Of a DNA stretch of 64,000 nt, positions 24,818 to 33,587 are shown piece by piece (within the stretch, counting starts at the first letter, position 1; every line of letters starts with the position of its first letter). The position numbers and the translations under genes were made by a program. The stretch is from JAEUIX01 sp964611125. Its GTDB lineage: Bacteria; Planctomycetota; Phycisphaerae; Phycisphaerales; UBA1924. The notes beneath the pieces were generated by a model. That model had not been told where the DNA came from. It did no database searches and worked only from the letters and a program-made list of their open reading frames with translations. The stretch lies in assembly GCA_964611125.1 (NCBI GenBank), contig CAZSZO010000004.1, forward strand, positions 62,001 through 126,000, read 5' to 3'.

Positions 24818-26290
24818 GTGACCACCCACACCGCTGGCGTCGCTCCGGGCACGGATGCGGACGCCCCGACCGCTGCGTTTGACCTGCACGCCCTGCTTGA
24901 TGGCCCCGCCGCCGATCCGCTGGCGCTGATGGGCCGGCATGTCAACCCGGCCATGGCGGCGGTCCTCAGGACCATCGGGTTTGACGCCAAGTTTGTCCGG
25001 GGCGAGGGGGCCTACCTCTTCGACGACCGCGGGCGGCGGTACATCGATTGCCTGGGCGGCTACGCCGTGTTCAATTGCGGGCGCAACCACCCGGTCATCC
25101 GCGACGCGATCCGCCAGACGATGGAGGCCGACCTGCCCAACCTCCCGGGGATCGGGGCCTTCCGGCTGGGCGGCCTGCTGGCCCGCGAGCTCCTCGCCGT
25201 GTCGCCCGGCGGCGGCGGGCGCGACGCCCTGGGCAAGGTCTTCTTCGCCAGCGGCGGTGCCGAGGCCAATGACGCCGCCATCAAGTTCGCCCGGGCCGCC
25301 ACGGGGCGTGAGCGGCTGGTTTATTGCACCAAGGCGTACCACGGCCTGACCATCGGCAGCCTCTCAGTGAACGGGAACGCCGAGTTCCGCTCCGGCTTCG
25401 GCACGCTGCTGCCGCACGTCACCGAGATCCCATTCAACGATCTGCACGCGCTCGAGCAGGCCCTCGCCGCCCGCGACTGCGCGGCGTTCATCGTCGAGCC
25501 CATCCAGGGCAAGGGCGTGCACCTTCCCAGCGAGAACTACCTCAAGGACGCCTCGGAGCTGTGCCGCAAGTACGGCGCGCTGATGATCCTCGATGAGATT
25601 CAGACCGCCTTCGGCCGCACGGGGACGATGTTCGCCTGCGAGCAGTGGGGGGCGGGGCGGACCTGGCTGCCCGACATCATGACCGTGGCCAAGGGCCTTT
25701 CGGGGGGGTATGTCCCGGTGAGCGCCGTGCTGCTGCGCGACCACGTGCACGCCCGCACCTTCGCCAGCATGAACGACTGCTCGCGCATCCAGACCACCTT
25801 CGGCATGAACGACCTGGCCATGGCCGCCGGCCTGGCGACGCTGCACGTGCTCAGGCACGAGCGGATCCTGGAGCGGACGCGGATCGTGGGCGATCGCCTG
25901 ATGGACGGCCTGCGGGCCCTGCAGCCCAAGTACCAGATGATTCGCGAGGTGCGCGGGCGCGGGCTGATGATCGCCATCGCCTTCCAGCGCCCCTCGGGCA
26001 TCTCTCTGCGCATGGGGTGGGACCTGCTGCACAAGCTCGACCCCAGCCTGTTCTGCCAGGCCATCATCATGCCCCTCATGAGCGAGCACTGCGTGATCGC
26101 CCAGGTCGCCGGGCACGCCCAGGATGTGATCAAGCTCATCCCGCCGCTGGTCCTCAGCGAGGCCGACGCTGACGAAATCGTGCAGGCTTTCGACGCCACC
26201 ATCGGCGCCTGCCACGCCTTCCCCGGCCCTGCCTGGGAGGTGGGCAAGAAGCTCGGCTCGGCAGCGATGAAGCGGTTCGTACCTGCCTGA
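24818..26290 (+). CDS. class III PLP-dependent aminotransferase
   Basis: A 490-residue fold-type I aminotransferase. The family signatures are YIDCLGGYAVFNCGRNHP, FASGGAEANDAAIKFAR (cofactor phosphate site), FIVEPIQGKG, ILDEIQTAFGRTG (the Asp binding the PLP nitrogen) and TVAKGLSGGYVPVSAVL, where the Lys forms the Schiff base. This group includes ornithine, acetylornithine and 4-aminobutyrate enzymes; the substrate cannot be read with confidence. GTG at 24818 is chosen because a TACACT box lies six bases upstream; a longer frame begins at 24734. It stands alone, with no pathway partner adjacent. Confidence 0.85.
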   Translation: MTTHTAGVAPGTDADAPTAAFDLHALLDGPAADPLALMGRHVNPAMAAVLRTIGFDAKFVRGEGAYLFDDRGRRYIDCLGGYAVFNCGRNHPVIRDAIRQTMEADLPNLPGIGAFRLGGLLARELLAVSPGGGGRDALGKVFFASGGAEANDAAIKFARAATGRERLVYCTKAYHGLTIGSLSVNGNAEFRSGFGTLLPHVTEIPFNDLHALEQALAARDCAAFIVEPIQGKGVHLPSENYLKDASELCRKYGALMILDEIQTAFGRTGTMFACEQWGAGRTWLPDIMTVAKGLSGGYVPVSAVLLRDHVHARTFASMNDCSRIQTTFGMNDLAMAAGLATLHVLRHERILERTRIVGDRLMDGLRALQPKYQMIREVRGRGLMIAIAFQRPSGISLRMGWDLLHKLDPSLFCQAIIMPLMSEHCVIAQVAGHAQDVIKLIPPLVLSEADADEIVQAFDATIGACHAFPGPAWEVGKKLGSAAMKRFVPA

Positions 26291-26423
26291 CACCGCCGGG
26301 CTGATCCGCCTGGCCTGGCCCGCCCGGCCTCACGCCGACCGCCTCACGCCCACCGGCCGATTCGGCCGATGTTCCCGCAGTAGTCCCCGATCTGAGCCCG
26401 TTTGACCACCGGATCCTCCGCCC

Positions 26424-27452
26424 ATGGCCCGAGAGAGCAAGCCCCAAAGCAAGCCCCAGCGCAAGCAGCCGTCAACCCGGTCCCGGGCCGGGCTCCTGGC
26501 GGGGTTATCGGGTTGGCTGACGGTCCTGATCCTGGCCGGGGCATGCAGCGCGGGCTATGTCTTCTACCCGCGTCTGCTGGCCGAGGCCAGCACCCTCCGC
26601 CGCGAGGCGGTGACGGTCACCATCAGTTGGCCCCCGCTCGCGGGGTCGGCCGGCCCGGTCGGTGAGGCCGCCACGTGGCTCCCCGAGAAGAACCAGCAGG
26701 CCCTCTTGGCGATCGCCGAGCAGGCCATCAGCGAAGACCCCTTTGACCACGAGAGTCTGGAGCGGTGCGCCGCCGCGCTCACCCGCACCGGCTGGCTGAA
26801 GGGTGTCCGGCTCATCCGGCGCGAGCAGGCGGGCGTGGTCCGGATCGTCCCCGATTGGCGGACCCCCGCGGCGGTCGTTCGCCATGGCGAGGCCGACCAC
26901 CTCGTCTCGGCCGATGGCGACCTGCTGCCCATGAGCTACCCGCTCGGGCAATCGGGCCTGCGCGTCATCTTGAACCCCAAGTACCCCCCGCCGGGCCTCC
27001 CGGGCGAACGCTGGCTGGGCGGCGATGTGCAGGCCGCCCTGGCGCTGATCGCCCTGCTCCAGCCCCACAAGGCGTGGCCGCAGGTCGCGGCGATCGACGC
27101 TGAGAATTACGAAAAGGCCGGCCGCCGCTCGTGCCGGCTCTCGATCATCTCCGATCGCGGGAACCGCGTGGTCTGGGGCGGCGCCCCGGGCGAAACCCGG
27201 GCCGGCGAGCCGCCGGTGAAGCTGAAGCTCGCCTGGCTCGAGCAGCTGCTGACCGACCCCGCCTTTGGCCGACGGATCGACGCCGGCATGCCGCTGGTTG
27301 ACCTGACCAACCCCCGGGGCGTGCTGATCGACGCCACGGCGATCCCGCTGACAGTGCCAACCATGAGCCCCCCGCCTGACGCCGAGGACCCGGCGACCGG
27401 GTCAGGCCCCAATGAGACCCTCGCCTCCGGCCCGGCCCTGCCGGAGGAGTGA
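26424..27452 (+). CDS. FtsQ/DivIB-like single-span membrane protein
   Basis: A 342-residue protein with a short basic cytoplasmic head, one membrane span (LLAGLSGWLTVLILAGACSAGYVF), and an outer domain. The segment SLERCAAALTRTGWLKGVRLIRR followed by VVRIVPDWRTPAAVV and then LVSADGDLLP fits the POTRA-plus-beta layout of FtsQ ('W-V..v.V.R..P..l.v.v.E..P.A.w.....lvd..G..f'). FtsQ links septal proteins in bacteria that divide with FtsZ. No ftsA, ftsZ or mur genes are beside it, so the assignment is by topology and motif spacing only. Confidence 0.5.
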   Translation: MARESKPQSKPQRKQPSTRSRAGLLAGLSGWLTVLILAGACSAGYVFYPRLLAEASTLRREAVTVTISWPPLAGSAGPVGEAATWLPEKNQQALLAIAEQAISEDPFDHESLERCAAALTRTGWLKGVRLIRREQAGVVRIVPDWRTPAAVVRHGEADHLVSADGDLLPMSYPLGQSGLRVILNPKYPPPGLPGERWLGGDVQAALALIALLQPHKAWPQVAAIDAENYEKAGRRSCRLSIISDRGNRVVWGGAPGETRAGEPPVKLKLAWLEQLLTDPAFGRRIDAGMPLVDLTNPRGVLIDATAIPLTVPTMSPPPDAEDPATGSGPNETLASGPALPEE

Positions 27453-27570
27453 ACAGCCAACCGACGGCTTCCCAGGTGCACCCGCCTGAATGCGGGTATT
27501 TGAGCCGTTTGTACACATGGCGGTGGATGGCAGGGCGTGCCTATGCCGCCTAAGTTTCCGCATCGCGAGC

Positions 27571-27612
27571 GGGCCGGGCTGGGGGGGTGGGGGTGGGGGT
27601 GGGGGGGTCGGG
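27571..27612 (+). repeat. G-tract cluster in the greA leader
   Basis: Runs of three to seven Gs separated by single T residues, about 55 bases before the greA ATG. Being on the coding strand, the RNA could also fold into a G-quadruplex. Confidence 0.7.
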
Positions 27613-27665
27613 CGAGAGAGACTCCAGGACTTTTTTCAGTGGTCGTGCCAGTCGGGGATTCGCCC

Positions 27666-28136
27666 ATGGAAATGCTGACAAAAACCGAGGTCGAGTCGCT
27701 CCAGGCCCGGCTGGATCAGTTGATCGCCAACCGGCCGGTGATTTCGCAGCGCATTGCTGAGGCCCGGGCCCTGGGCGACCTGCGGGAAAACGGCGACTAC
27801 CACGCCGCGCGCGAGCAGCAGGGGATCGAGGAGGCCGAGATTCGGCGGATCGAGGGCCGGCTGGCCAACACCAGCGTGGTGGACGACACGCGGGCCAAGT
27901 CGATGGGGATTGTGTTCATCGGCGCGACGGTGCGCATGGCGGAGGACGGCACGGACGACGCCGAGCTGTTCAAGCTGGTCGGCGAGGCCTCTGGCGGGCT
28001 GCCGGAGGATGTGACGGAAGTGACAGCGACCAGCCCGATGGGCGAGGCCCTGATGAAGGCCCGCGTGGGGGAGCTGATCGCGGTGCGGACGCCGAGGGGC
28101 ACGGTGAAGAAGTTCAGAGTGATGGAAATCCTGTAG
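27666..28136 (+). CDS. greA: transcription elongation factor GreA
   Basis: The 156-residue protein rescues backtracked RNA polymerase by stimulating transcript cleavage. The N-terminal coiled coil has LGDLRENGDYHAAREQQGIEEAEIRR, with the acidic tip residues of GreA. The C-terminal FKBP-like domain contains SPMGEALMKARVGE and ends VKKFRVMEIL. ATG at 27666 is chosen for family length; an ATG at 27672 is also possible. A weak GGGGA precedes it. The leader contains a striking run of Gs. Confidence 0.95.
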   Translation: MEMLTKTEVESLQARLDQLIANRPVISQRIAEARALGDLRENGDYHAAREQQGIEEAEIRRIEGRLANTSVVDDTRAKSMGIVFIGATVRMAEDGTDDAELFKLVGEASGGLPEDVTEVTATSPMGEALMKARVGELIAVRTPRGTVKKFRVMEIL

Positions 28137-28307
28137 GTACAGGATTCCCCTGATAAGGGTGGTTGTTTTGGGTGAGGTGAGTTCCTGAATCCGGCGTGCT
28201 GAGTGGCCAGGCCGCCCGGCGGCGGGATTTCGGGGGGGATAAAGTGGTGGCTGAGAGCCGATGGAGAGCCGCGGGCTGAACGGGCCCGCCCGTTCGGGAG
28301 CGCTGCC

Positions 28308-28604
28308 ATGAGCCTGACTTTCGCCGTTGATGCGTTGTACGCCGCCGGGTGGTCTGACCTTGACAGCAGTGGGTGCGCCCACGCCGAGGACGGACGTGCG
28401 TACCCATCTGCAGAGCGCGTGAAGCGCGAGTTTGCGCAGGCCGGGTGCGTGCTGACGATCCGGCACGTCCAGCTCTTTGACTGTTACCGGGCCGAGTGGT
28501 CGGACGCGGCGGGGGTGGCGAGCGGCGCCGTGGTGGGCGCCAGCGAGGCCGAGGTGGCGGTGCACGCGCTGGCGCAGTTGCGTCGGCAGGTGGCGTCGGT
28601 CTGA
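28308..28604 (+). CDS. hypothetical 98-residue protein
   Basis: Not recognised. The ATG at 28308 has GGGAG upstream and the frame shows coding-like third-position bias. The protein starts MSLTFAVDALYAAGWSDLD, has two cysteines, and ends with an alanine-rich helix (ASEAEVAVHALAQLRRQV). No signal peptide or membrane span. It sits between greA and the tRNA-Glu gene. Confidence 0.6.
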   Translation: MSLTFAVDALYAAGWSDLDSSGCAHAEDGRAYPSAERVKREFAQAGCVLTIRHVQLFDCYRAEWSDAAGVASGAVVGASEAEVAVHALAQLRRQVASV

Positions 28605-28665
28605 GCGAAGGTCGGGGCGAAGCTCGGAGCGGGGGGTGGAGTCCGGCCGGCGGGCAGGTTTGAAG

Positions 28666-28693
28666 TTGACGGGCGACCTGAGTGGCGTAAACT
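28666..28693 (+). promoter_or_regulatory. promoter of tRNA-Glu
   Basis: TTGACG (28666-28671) and TAAACT (28688-28693) with a 16-base spacer, predicting a start about 30 bases before the mature tRNA. Confidence 0.6.
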
Positions 28694-28728
28694 GAACGTC
28701 CGTTTCCGAACCGTCGGAATCGGCTCGC

Positions 28729-28803
28729 GGCCCCTTCGTCTAGCCCGGTCCAGGACGCCAGGTTCTCATCCTGGTAACAGGGGTTCGAATCCCCTAGGGG
28801 TCA
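28729..28803 (+). tRNA. tRNA-Glu (anticodon CTC)
   Basis: A full cloverleaf of 75 bases. The acceptor stem GGCCCCT pairs with AGGGGTC (one G-T pair). The anticodon stem CCAGG/CCTGG encloses loop TTCTCAT with anticodon CTC, and the T arm is CAGGGG-TTCGAAT-CCCCT. The 3' CCA is not encoded. It closely follows the bacterial tRNA-Glu pattern and would read GAG codons. Confidence 0.95.
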
Positions 28804-29039
28804 TTGGCTCGTTTTGGTGGGTGCGCTTGGCCCCAGTGCTTTCCGGCCTCGATCGGCGCCGGCGCGACGGTGCGTTCCTCTGGGGCTGGCTTCCGGGACC
28901 GGCTTGCGAACCTCAGTTCGCGATGTAGAATTTTCATTCGCCTCCGCCAGTGCGCTCTCGCGCGCTGAGCGTGGTCGTTGGTCAATTGGGGGCGATCCCG
29001 TCGTGGGATTTTCGTTGGCCGGCCTTGGAGGGGCGATTC

Positions 29040-32000
29040 ATGTTGTCGAATATCAATATGGCGCGAGCGGTGACGTCGTGCGCGGTTCTGACCGCGGCTT
29101 TCGGCGGTCACTTCCGCGCGGCGGGCCAGCCGAGCTATGTCGAGGTTCCCGCGCCCTCCGTGGTGCAGGAAGGAAACGGGCTACCGCGGCTGTCGCCAGA
29201 TGGGCGGGCGCTTGTCGGAGCGCTGCCGACGGTCTTTGCGCGCACAGCGTACTTCTTTGACGTTGAATCGGGTCTTTTTCGGACGAGGGCCGGCTCGCTG
29301 ACCACTGAGTTCTTACCGACCGCGGTCACCGATGACGGCTTTGTGTTCGGTGTGAATGCCGTGACGTTTGGCGAGGACGCCGTCGCGCGGTGGAATCCGA
29401 TCTCGGGAGCGTTTTTGGAGTCGCCGGCGCTGCCGCGGACGTTGCAGCTGCAACTGCTGGATGTCTCCGCCGACGGGCGCGTGGCCGTGGGCTCAGGCCT
29501 CGAGGGCGCATTTCGTCTGAACTTCGGGCCAGCCGGGCCGGGGCCCGGGGACTTTCTGATTTACCTTGGGCGGGGGAGGTCTGGGGACGAGGCTCGGGTC
29601 GTGATCCAGCGCGGCGGGGGGTTGTACGACGTGTGGGGCGCGTCGACAACGCCTGCCGAGCCGTCCAGGGCGGCGACCCGCTGGTCGCTCAACTCCATTG
29701 GCGACGGTGAGCGGCTGCCGCTGAACAACCTCTTTGATGTGTCCGAGGACGGCACGGTGATCCTGCATCCGAATTTCTTCTGGCGATCCACCGGCACGAC
29801 GCCGCTGCAGGCGCTCCCACCCTTTGACGACATCCGGCCGAGGGCGATGAGCGCCGACGGGCGCGTGGCCGTCGGGACGTCGCTCTTTGCTTCAACGCCC
29901 TCTGGAGGAACGTCGGCGGTGGTGGTCTGGCGCGATGGCGGCGTGCCCGAGGATGTTCGCACGTTGCTGAGCCAGGTGGGGATCAACACGGGAAGCTGGT
30001 TCAGCGGAAGCGGCACATCGATCAGCGATGACGGGACCACCGTGGCGGGTACGTTCATCGCCTCCCCGCCAGGTTCGTCGCCCCGCGCGTTTGTCGCAAC
30101 GATTCCGCCCCGGAACGACGGGTGCGTGAACGCCCGCCCGGTGACAGTGGGTGTGTACACCGATTCCACCCGCGGCGCGACGCCGTCGGTTTCCAGCAGC
30201 TGCTTTGCGGACACGGCGTCCGGAGACATCTGGTACGCGTTTTCGCCTGTCACAAACGAGATCATCCGACTCGACACCTGCGGCAGCGACTTCAACACCA
30301 CGCTGGCCGTCTACGCGGGGTCGGCGTCGAGCTGCGGGACCAGTCAGGGCCCGGTGGCCTGCAACGACGACTCGCTTCTGTGCGCGGAGAACAACGGCGC
30401 CAGCCGGCTCGACTTCGCGGCCAGCATCGGGGTCACGTACTACATCCGCGTTTCGGGGCTTGGCGGGGCTCGAGGCAACGTGAAGCTCTCGATACTGGCG
30501 CCCAACCGGCCGGTGAACGACAGCTGCGCGGGAGCGCTTGCACTTGACGCGGGGTTCTCGCGGCTCTTCGATACAACCGGCGCCACCACCGACCCTCGGC
30601 CGGGGTGCGCCGGGTCGCCACTGCCGTTTTTCGACCTCTGGTATCGCACCGTCGCCCCCGACACCGGCCGGATGACCTTCTCCACCTGCGGCGGTCAGGG
30701 CAACTTCGTCATCGCGGTGTATAGCGAGGCGGCCTGCGGCGATCCCGCCGCCCGCCCGCTGGACTGCTCCGGCACATCTGGGTGTAGCGGGCCGGGCGGG
30801 GTGATCACCGTTCCCTGCACGCTCGGGCAGGTGTTCTATGTGCGGGTTGGTGGGGCGTTCGGGGCTCAGGGCGGCGGCGGACGCGTGAACGCGTTTTACT
30901 CCTGCGACAGCGTGGGCTCGCTCCTCCCCTATGCGGCGAACATCGCCCTCGCCCCCGCGGCGGAGCGCCCGTTGGCCTATTACCGCTTCGAGGATTCGGG
31001 CGTCTCAACGGTCGCCGACACCATGCGGAATGACCCGTCCTCATGCGGAAACTACCCCGGCGCGGCTGTGGGACTGTTGCGGCTGCCCGGCGTGCAGGGT
31101 TCGGCCATGCGGCCAAACGTCTTCCTCGACGGCGCCGGCGTGCGGAACATCTTCGCGCCGGCGAACCTGGGTGACGCGACGCTCGAGGCCTGGATCAACA
31201 CCGACAACCCGTTCGGAGGCTACATCTTCGACAGCCGCGAGGACGCCTCGCAGTTCGGGCTCACCCTTTCGTACGGGGTGTTCGGAGAAAACCAGCTCGC
31301 CTTCGTCGTGGAGGGCCCCGGGAACTTCTTCTTCGGCGCCCGCGGCGCGGTCCCGCTCGCCAATAGCCAGTGGCGGCATGTCGTGGGCGTCCGCCGGAAC
31401 ATCCTCGCCGGGTTCGGCACGCTGTACGTCCACCAGGTGTATGTCGACGGCGAAGCCGTGCTGTCGAGCCCGAGTTTCGGCAGCGGCTCGAACGTTGAGA
31501 CGAACGCGGCGGGCCCGTGGGCCATCGGGAGGCGGGCCTTCAGCCCCGATATCTTCTCGACCTTCTTCGGATCGCTCGACGAAGCGGCCATCTATGGCCG
31601 GGCGATGAGCGCTCAGACCGCCATTGACCACTACCTCACGGCGACGGGCGGGTGCGCGCCGGTGATCGTCAATCGCCGTTCGATCGAGGCGAACTTGCCC
31701 GGGCAGGTCTTCGCCGGGAACAGCATCATCGTGTCGCTCGACGTGCGGTCAACGCTGCCGACGACCTATCGGTGGGATATCCAATACGCCACGGGCATAA
31801 GCGATACGCTGACCGACGGCCCGCGGCCCGACGGGAGCGTTGTTTCAGGGGCGACGACCACGAACCTGACAATCACGGGCGTGACGCGGGCCTTCTGGGA
31901 TCGGGCCGTAATCACCGGAAGGGCGATCACGTCCTGCGGTCAGCGGACGGTGAGCATTCCGGTGAGCGTGCGAGGGTGCCGCTGCCCGGCCGACTTCAGC

Positions 32001-32156
32001 TGTGACGGCGTGACCGATCCCGACGACCTTTCCGACTTTATCGCCTGCTACTTCTCGACGCCTCCCTGCCCGGGGGCTGAGGTGAACGGCGATGGCGCGG
32101 TCGATCCCGACGATCTCTCGGACTTTATCGCGGCGTACTTCCAGGGGTGCCCGTAA
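29040..32156 (+). CDS. large secreted repeat protein with LamG domain and dockerin-like tag
   Basis: A 1038-residue exported protein. After the signal region (AVTSCAVLTAAFGGHFRAAG) come about six repeats with an S-x-DG-x-x-VG core (LSPDGRALVG, VSADGRVAVG, MSADGRVAVG, ISDDGTTVAG), like HAF-type beta-propeller repeats. Two cysteine-rich domains follow, with a DIWYAFSP or DLWYRTVAP strand and a DTCGSDFNTTLAVY-like motif. A LamG/concanavalin-like domain (about residues 640-870: ATLEAWINTD, QWRHVVGVRR, SLDEAAIYGRAMS) comes next. Residues 982-1038 carry two TDPDDLSDF/VDPDDLSDF motifs. The ATG at 29040 has GGAGGGG upstream. Probably surface-attached or released; no enzyme site is seen. Confidence 0.85.
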   Translation: MLSNINMARAVTSCAVLTAAFGGHFRAAGQPSYVEVPAPSVVQEGNGLPRLSPDGRALVGALPTVFARTAYFFDVESGLFRTRAGSLTTEFLPTAVTDDGFVFGVNAVTFGEDAVARWNPISGAFLESPALPRTLQLQLLDVSADGRVAVGSGLEGAFRLNFGPAGPGPGDFLIYLGRGRSGDEARVVIQRGGGLYDVWGASTTPAEPSRAATRWSLNSIGDGERLPLNNLFDVSEDGTVILHPNFFWRSTGTTPLQALPPFDDIRPRAMSADGRVAVGTSLFASTPSGGTSAVVVWRDGGVPEDVRTLLSQVGINTGSWFSGSGTSISDDGTTVAGTFIASPPGSSPRAFVATIPPRNDGCVNARPVTVGVYTDSTRGATPSVSSSCFADTASGDIWYAFSPVTNEIIRLDTCGSDFNTTLAVYAGSASSCGTSQGPVACNDDSLLCAENNGASRLDFAASIGVTYYIRVSGLGGARGNVKLSILAPNRPVNDSCAGALALDAGFSRLFDTTGATTDPRPGCAGSPLPFFDLWYRTVAPDTGRMTFSTCGGQGNFVIAVYSEAACGDPAARPLDCSGTSGCSGPGGVITVPCTLGQVFYVRVGGAFGAQGGGGRVNAFYSCDSVGSLLPYAANIALAPAAERPLAYYRFEDSGVSTVADTMRNDPSSCGNYPGAAVGLLRLPGVQGSAMRPNVFLDGAGVRNIFAPANLGDATLEAWINTDNPFGGYIFDSREDASQFGLTLSYGVFGENQLAFVVEGPGNFFFGARGAVPLANSQWRHVVGVRRNILAGFGTLYVHQVYVDGEAVLSSPSFGSGSNVETNAAGPWAIGRRAFSPDIFSTFFGSLDEAAIYGRAMSAQTAIDHYLTATGGCAPVIVNRRSIEANLPGQVFAGNSIIVSLDVRSTLPTTYRWDIQYATGISDTLTDGPRPDGSVVSGATTTNLTITGVTRAFWDRAVITGRAITSCGQRTVSIPVSVRGCRCPADFSCDGVTDPDDLSDFIACYFSTPPCPGAEVNGDGAVDPDDLSDFIAAYFQGCP

Positions 32157-32225
32157 GGTCGGCCGGGCCGACGGTTGGCGTCGACCAGTCGACAAGCCAG
32201 GAGTCGCGGAGTCGCACGGATCATG

Positions 32226-32258
32226 AAAAAAGCCCCGACCTGCGTCGGGGCTTCTTTG
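32226..32258. terminator. bidirectional intrinsic terminator
   Basis: Stem GCCCCGAC/GTCGGGGC with loop CTGC, with A6 on the left and a T-rich right side. It lies between the convergent genes ending at 32156 and 32288 and can stop transcription from both sides. Confidence 0.92.
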
Positions 32259-32287
32259 TTTCATGGCTGCCCTGCAGATCGAGACGA

Positions 32288-33259
32288 TCAGCCGCCGCCG
32301 GGGGGCGAGCCGCCGCCCGGGCCGCCAGCGGTGGCGGTGACGGGGAGCGTGCGGATGGGCCGATCGAGCTGATTGATGGCCGAGTCGACGTTGAGGCTCA
32401 CATAGCGGCGGCCGCCCTGCTGGGCGCTGGAGCGGATCGTGGGCCACCAGCGGTAGCCGTTGACCTGCCGGTGCATGTAGTCGGCGGCGTTGATGATGAA
32501 CGCGCCCTCGTGGTAGGTGATGGCGCCGCCCTCACCGCCGGAGTCGGCCCACTCATCCTTCTCGATGATGTCGGTGACGATGTTCTTGATGGTCTTGGCC
32601 CGGTCTTCCTTGGTCGGGGGCATGTCGTTCTGGTTGCGGCGCCCGTTCTGATTCTCGCGGAAGGGGCTCTGGCCGGTGCCGCCGCCGCGACCGGCGCTCT
32701 GCAGGACCTGATTGAGGTCGATCTGCGGGGCGTTGTCGTAGACGGGGAGGATGAAGAGCAGGTCGTTGATGTCGTAGATCTCGACGCGCTTGAACTTGTT
32801 CAGGCGCTTCTTGGGGCCGACCTGGACGGGGCCTTCCTCATCCATCTGCCACGTGTAGTCACGCAGGCCGTTCTCGAGGCGGGAGAGCACCTTCTCGAGG
32901 AAGATCATCGCCGACATGTTCTTGGCGCTCAGCGTGATCTTGGTCTCCTTGTCGAGACCCTCGCTCTCGGTGTCGCTCTTCCACAGCGGCTCAAGCTCCG
33001 CGCCGGTCGCCTCGCGGAGGTAGTTGAACACCTCCTCGAGCGGAGTTTCGTTCATATCGATCGTGACGGGCCGCTGCATCTTCAGCAGGTTGTCCCGGCG
33101 GGCGTCGCCGGTGCTGTGCTGGCCGGCGGGAGCCGCGGCCGTCGTGCCTTGGCTCGACGACGAGGCCGAAGAGGACTGGGCGAGGCCAGCCGACGCGGCG
33201 AGGACCACCGCCGCCGAAGCCATCCCCACGCGAACCAGCGAGTGCATCACGTTGCTCAT
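32288..33259 (-). CDS. exported protein with secretin/STN-like N-terminal domain
   Basis: A 323-residue exported protein with a signal peptide (VGMASAAVVLAASAGLAQ) and a Ser-rich linker. The segment RPVTIDMNETPLEEVFNYLREATG resembles the STN/secretin N-domain (the beta-alpha-beta module of GspD and PilQ). The middle contains IYDINDLLFILPVYDNAP, a feature of secretin N-domains ahead of an IxxIIxxxI-type helix (IKNIVTDIIEKDEW). No secretin barrel follows; the tail is Gly/Pro-rich. The ATG at 33259 has AAGGAG five bases upstream; a longer frame from 33343 is rejected. It may be a periplasmic adaptor or a lone N-domain protein. Function unknown. Confidence 0.65.
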   Translation of the reverse strand: MSNVMHSLVRVGMASAAVVLAASAGLAQSSSASSSSQGTTAAAPAGQHSTGDARRDNLLKMQRPVTIDMNETPLEEVFNYLREATGAELEPLWKSDTESEGLDKETKITLSAKNMSAMIFLEKVLSRLENGLRDYTWQMDEEGPVQVGPKKRLNKFKRVEIYDINDLLFILPVYDNAPQIDLNQVLQSAGRGGGTGQSPFRENQNGRRNQNDMPPTKEDRAKTIKNIVTDIIEKDEWADSGGEGGAITYHEGAFIINAADYMHRQVNGYRWWPTIRSSAQQGGRRYVSLNVDSAINQLDRPIRTLPVTATAGGPGGGSPPGGG

Positions 33260-33272
33260 ACCTGCTCCTTCG

Positions 33273-33297
33273 GTGCGCCGCCGCGAGAACGGCGCAC
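33273..33297 (-). promoter_or_regulatory. hairpin in the leader of the STN-like gene
   Basis: GTGCGCC pairs with GGCGCAC across an 11-base loop, immediately upstream of the AAGGAG ribosome site. It might modulate initiation. Confidence 0.4.
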
Positions 33298-33331
33298 GCG
33301 GTTCTTCCAAATCGTTCTTCCGGCAACCTAC

Positions 33332-33337
33332 AGCATA
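33332..33337 (-). promoter_or_regulatory. extended -10 for the STN-like gene
   Basis: Minus strand TGCTATGCT is an extended -10 pattern, about 72 bases before the ATG, upstream of the leader hairpin. No clear -35. Confidence 0.4.
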
Positions 33338-33587
33338 GCACATCGGTCAGACATCGGTGAATCCACAGCTTCAGGCCGATCCGGAGCCCAACGGGACCTG
33401 GCGGGCTGATTCGCCGCCAGTTCCGCCCGATCCACTCAACGCGGGCGACCCCGCCTGAATACCGAACGCTTCCCGTCGATCCTCGGCCCGGCCCCGAGGT
33501 GTTTCGACAGCATATTGACGCATCAGTGTCCCGCCGGTTCCCCGTTTTCACGGTTACCGGGTTGGAACGGCGCCCGGCCCAGGCCGG
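33338..33587. other. intergenic region between the STN-like gene and the acyl-CoA operon
   Basis: About 250 bases with no coding frame of convincing bias. No terminator with a T tract was seen after the enoyl-CoA hydratase gene that ends at its right-hand side. Nothing else recognised. Confidence 0.4.

Noticed and set aside
28729..28803. Integration of a mobile element at tRNA-Glu
   Set aside because: No integrase, no repeated tRNA 3' end downstream in the window, and flanking genes look chromosomal.
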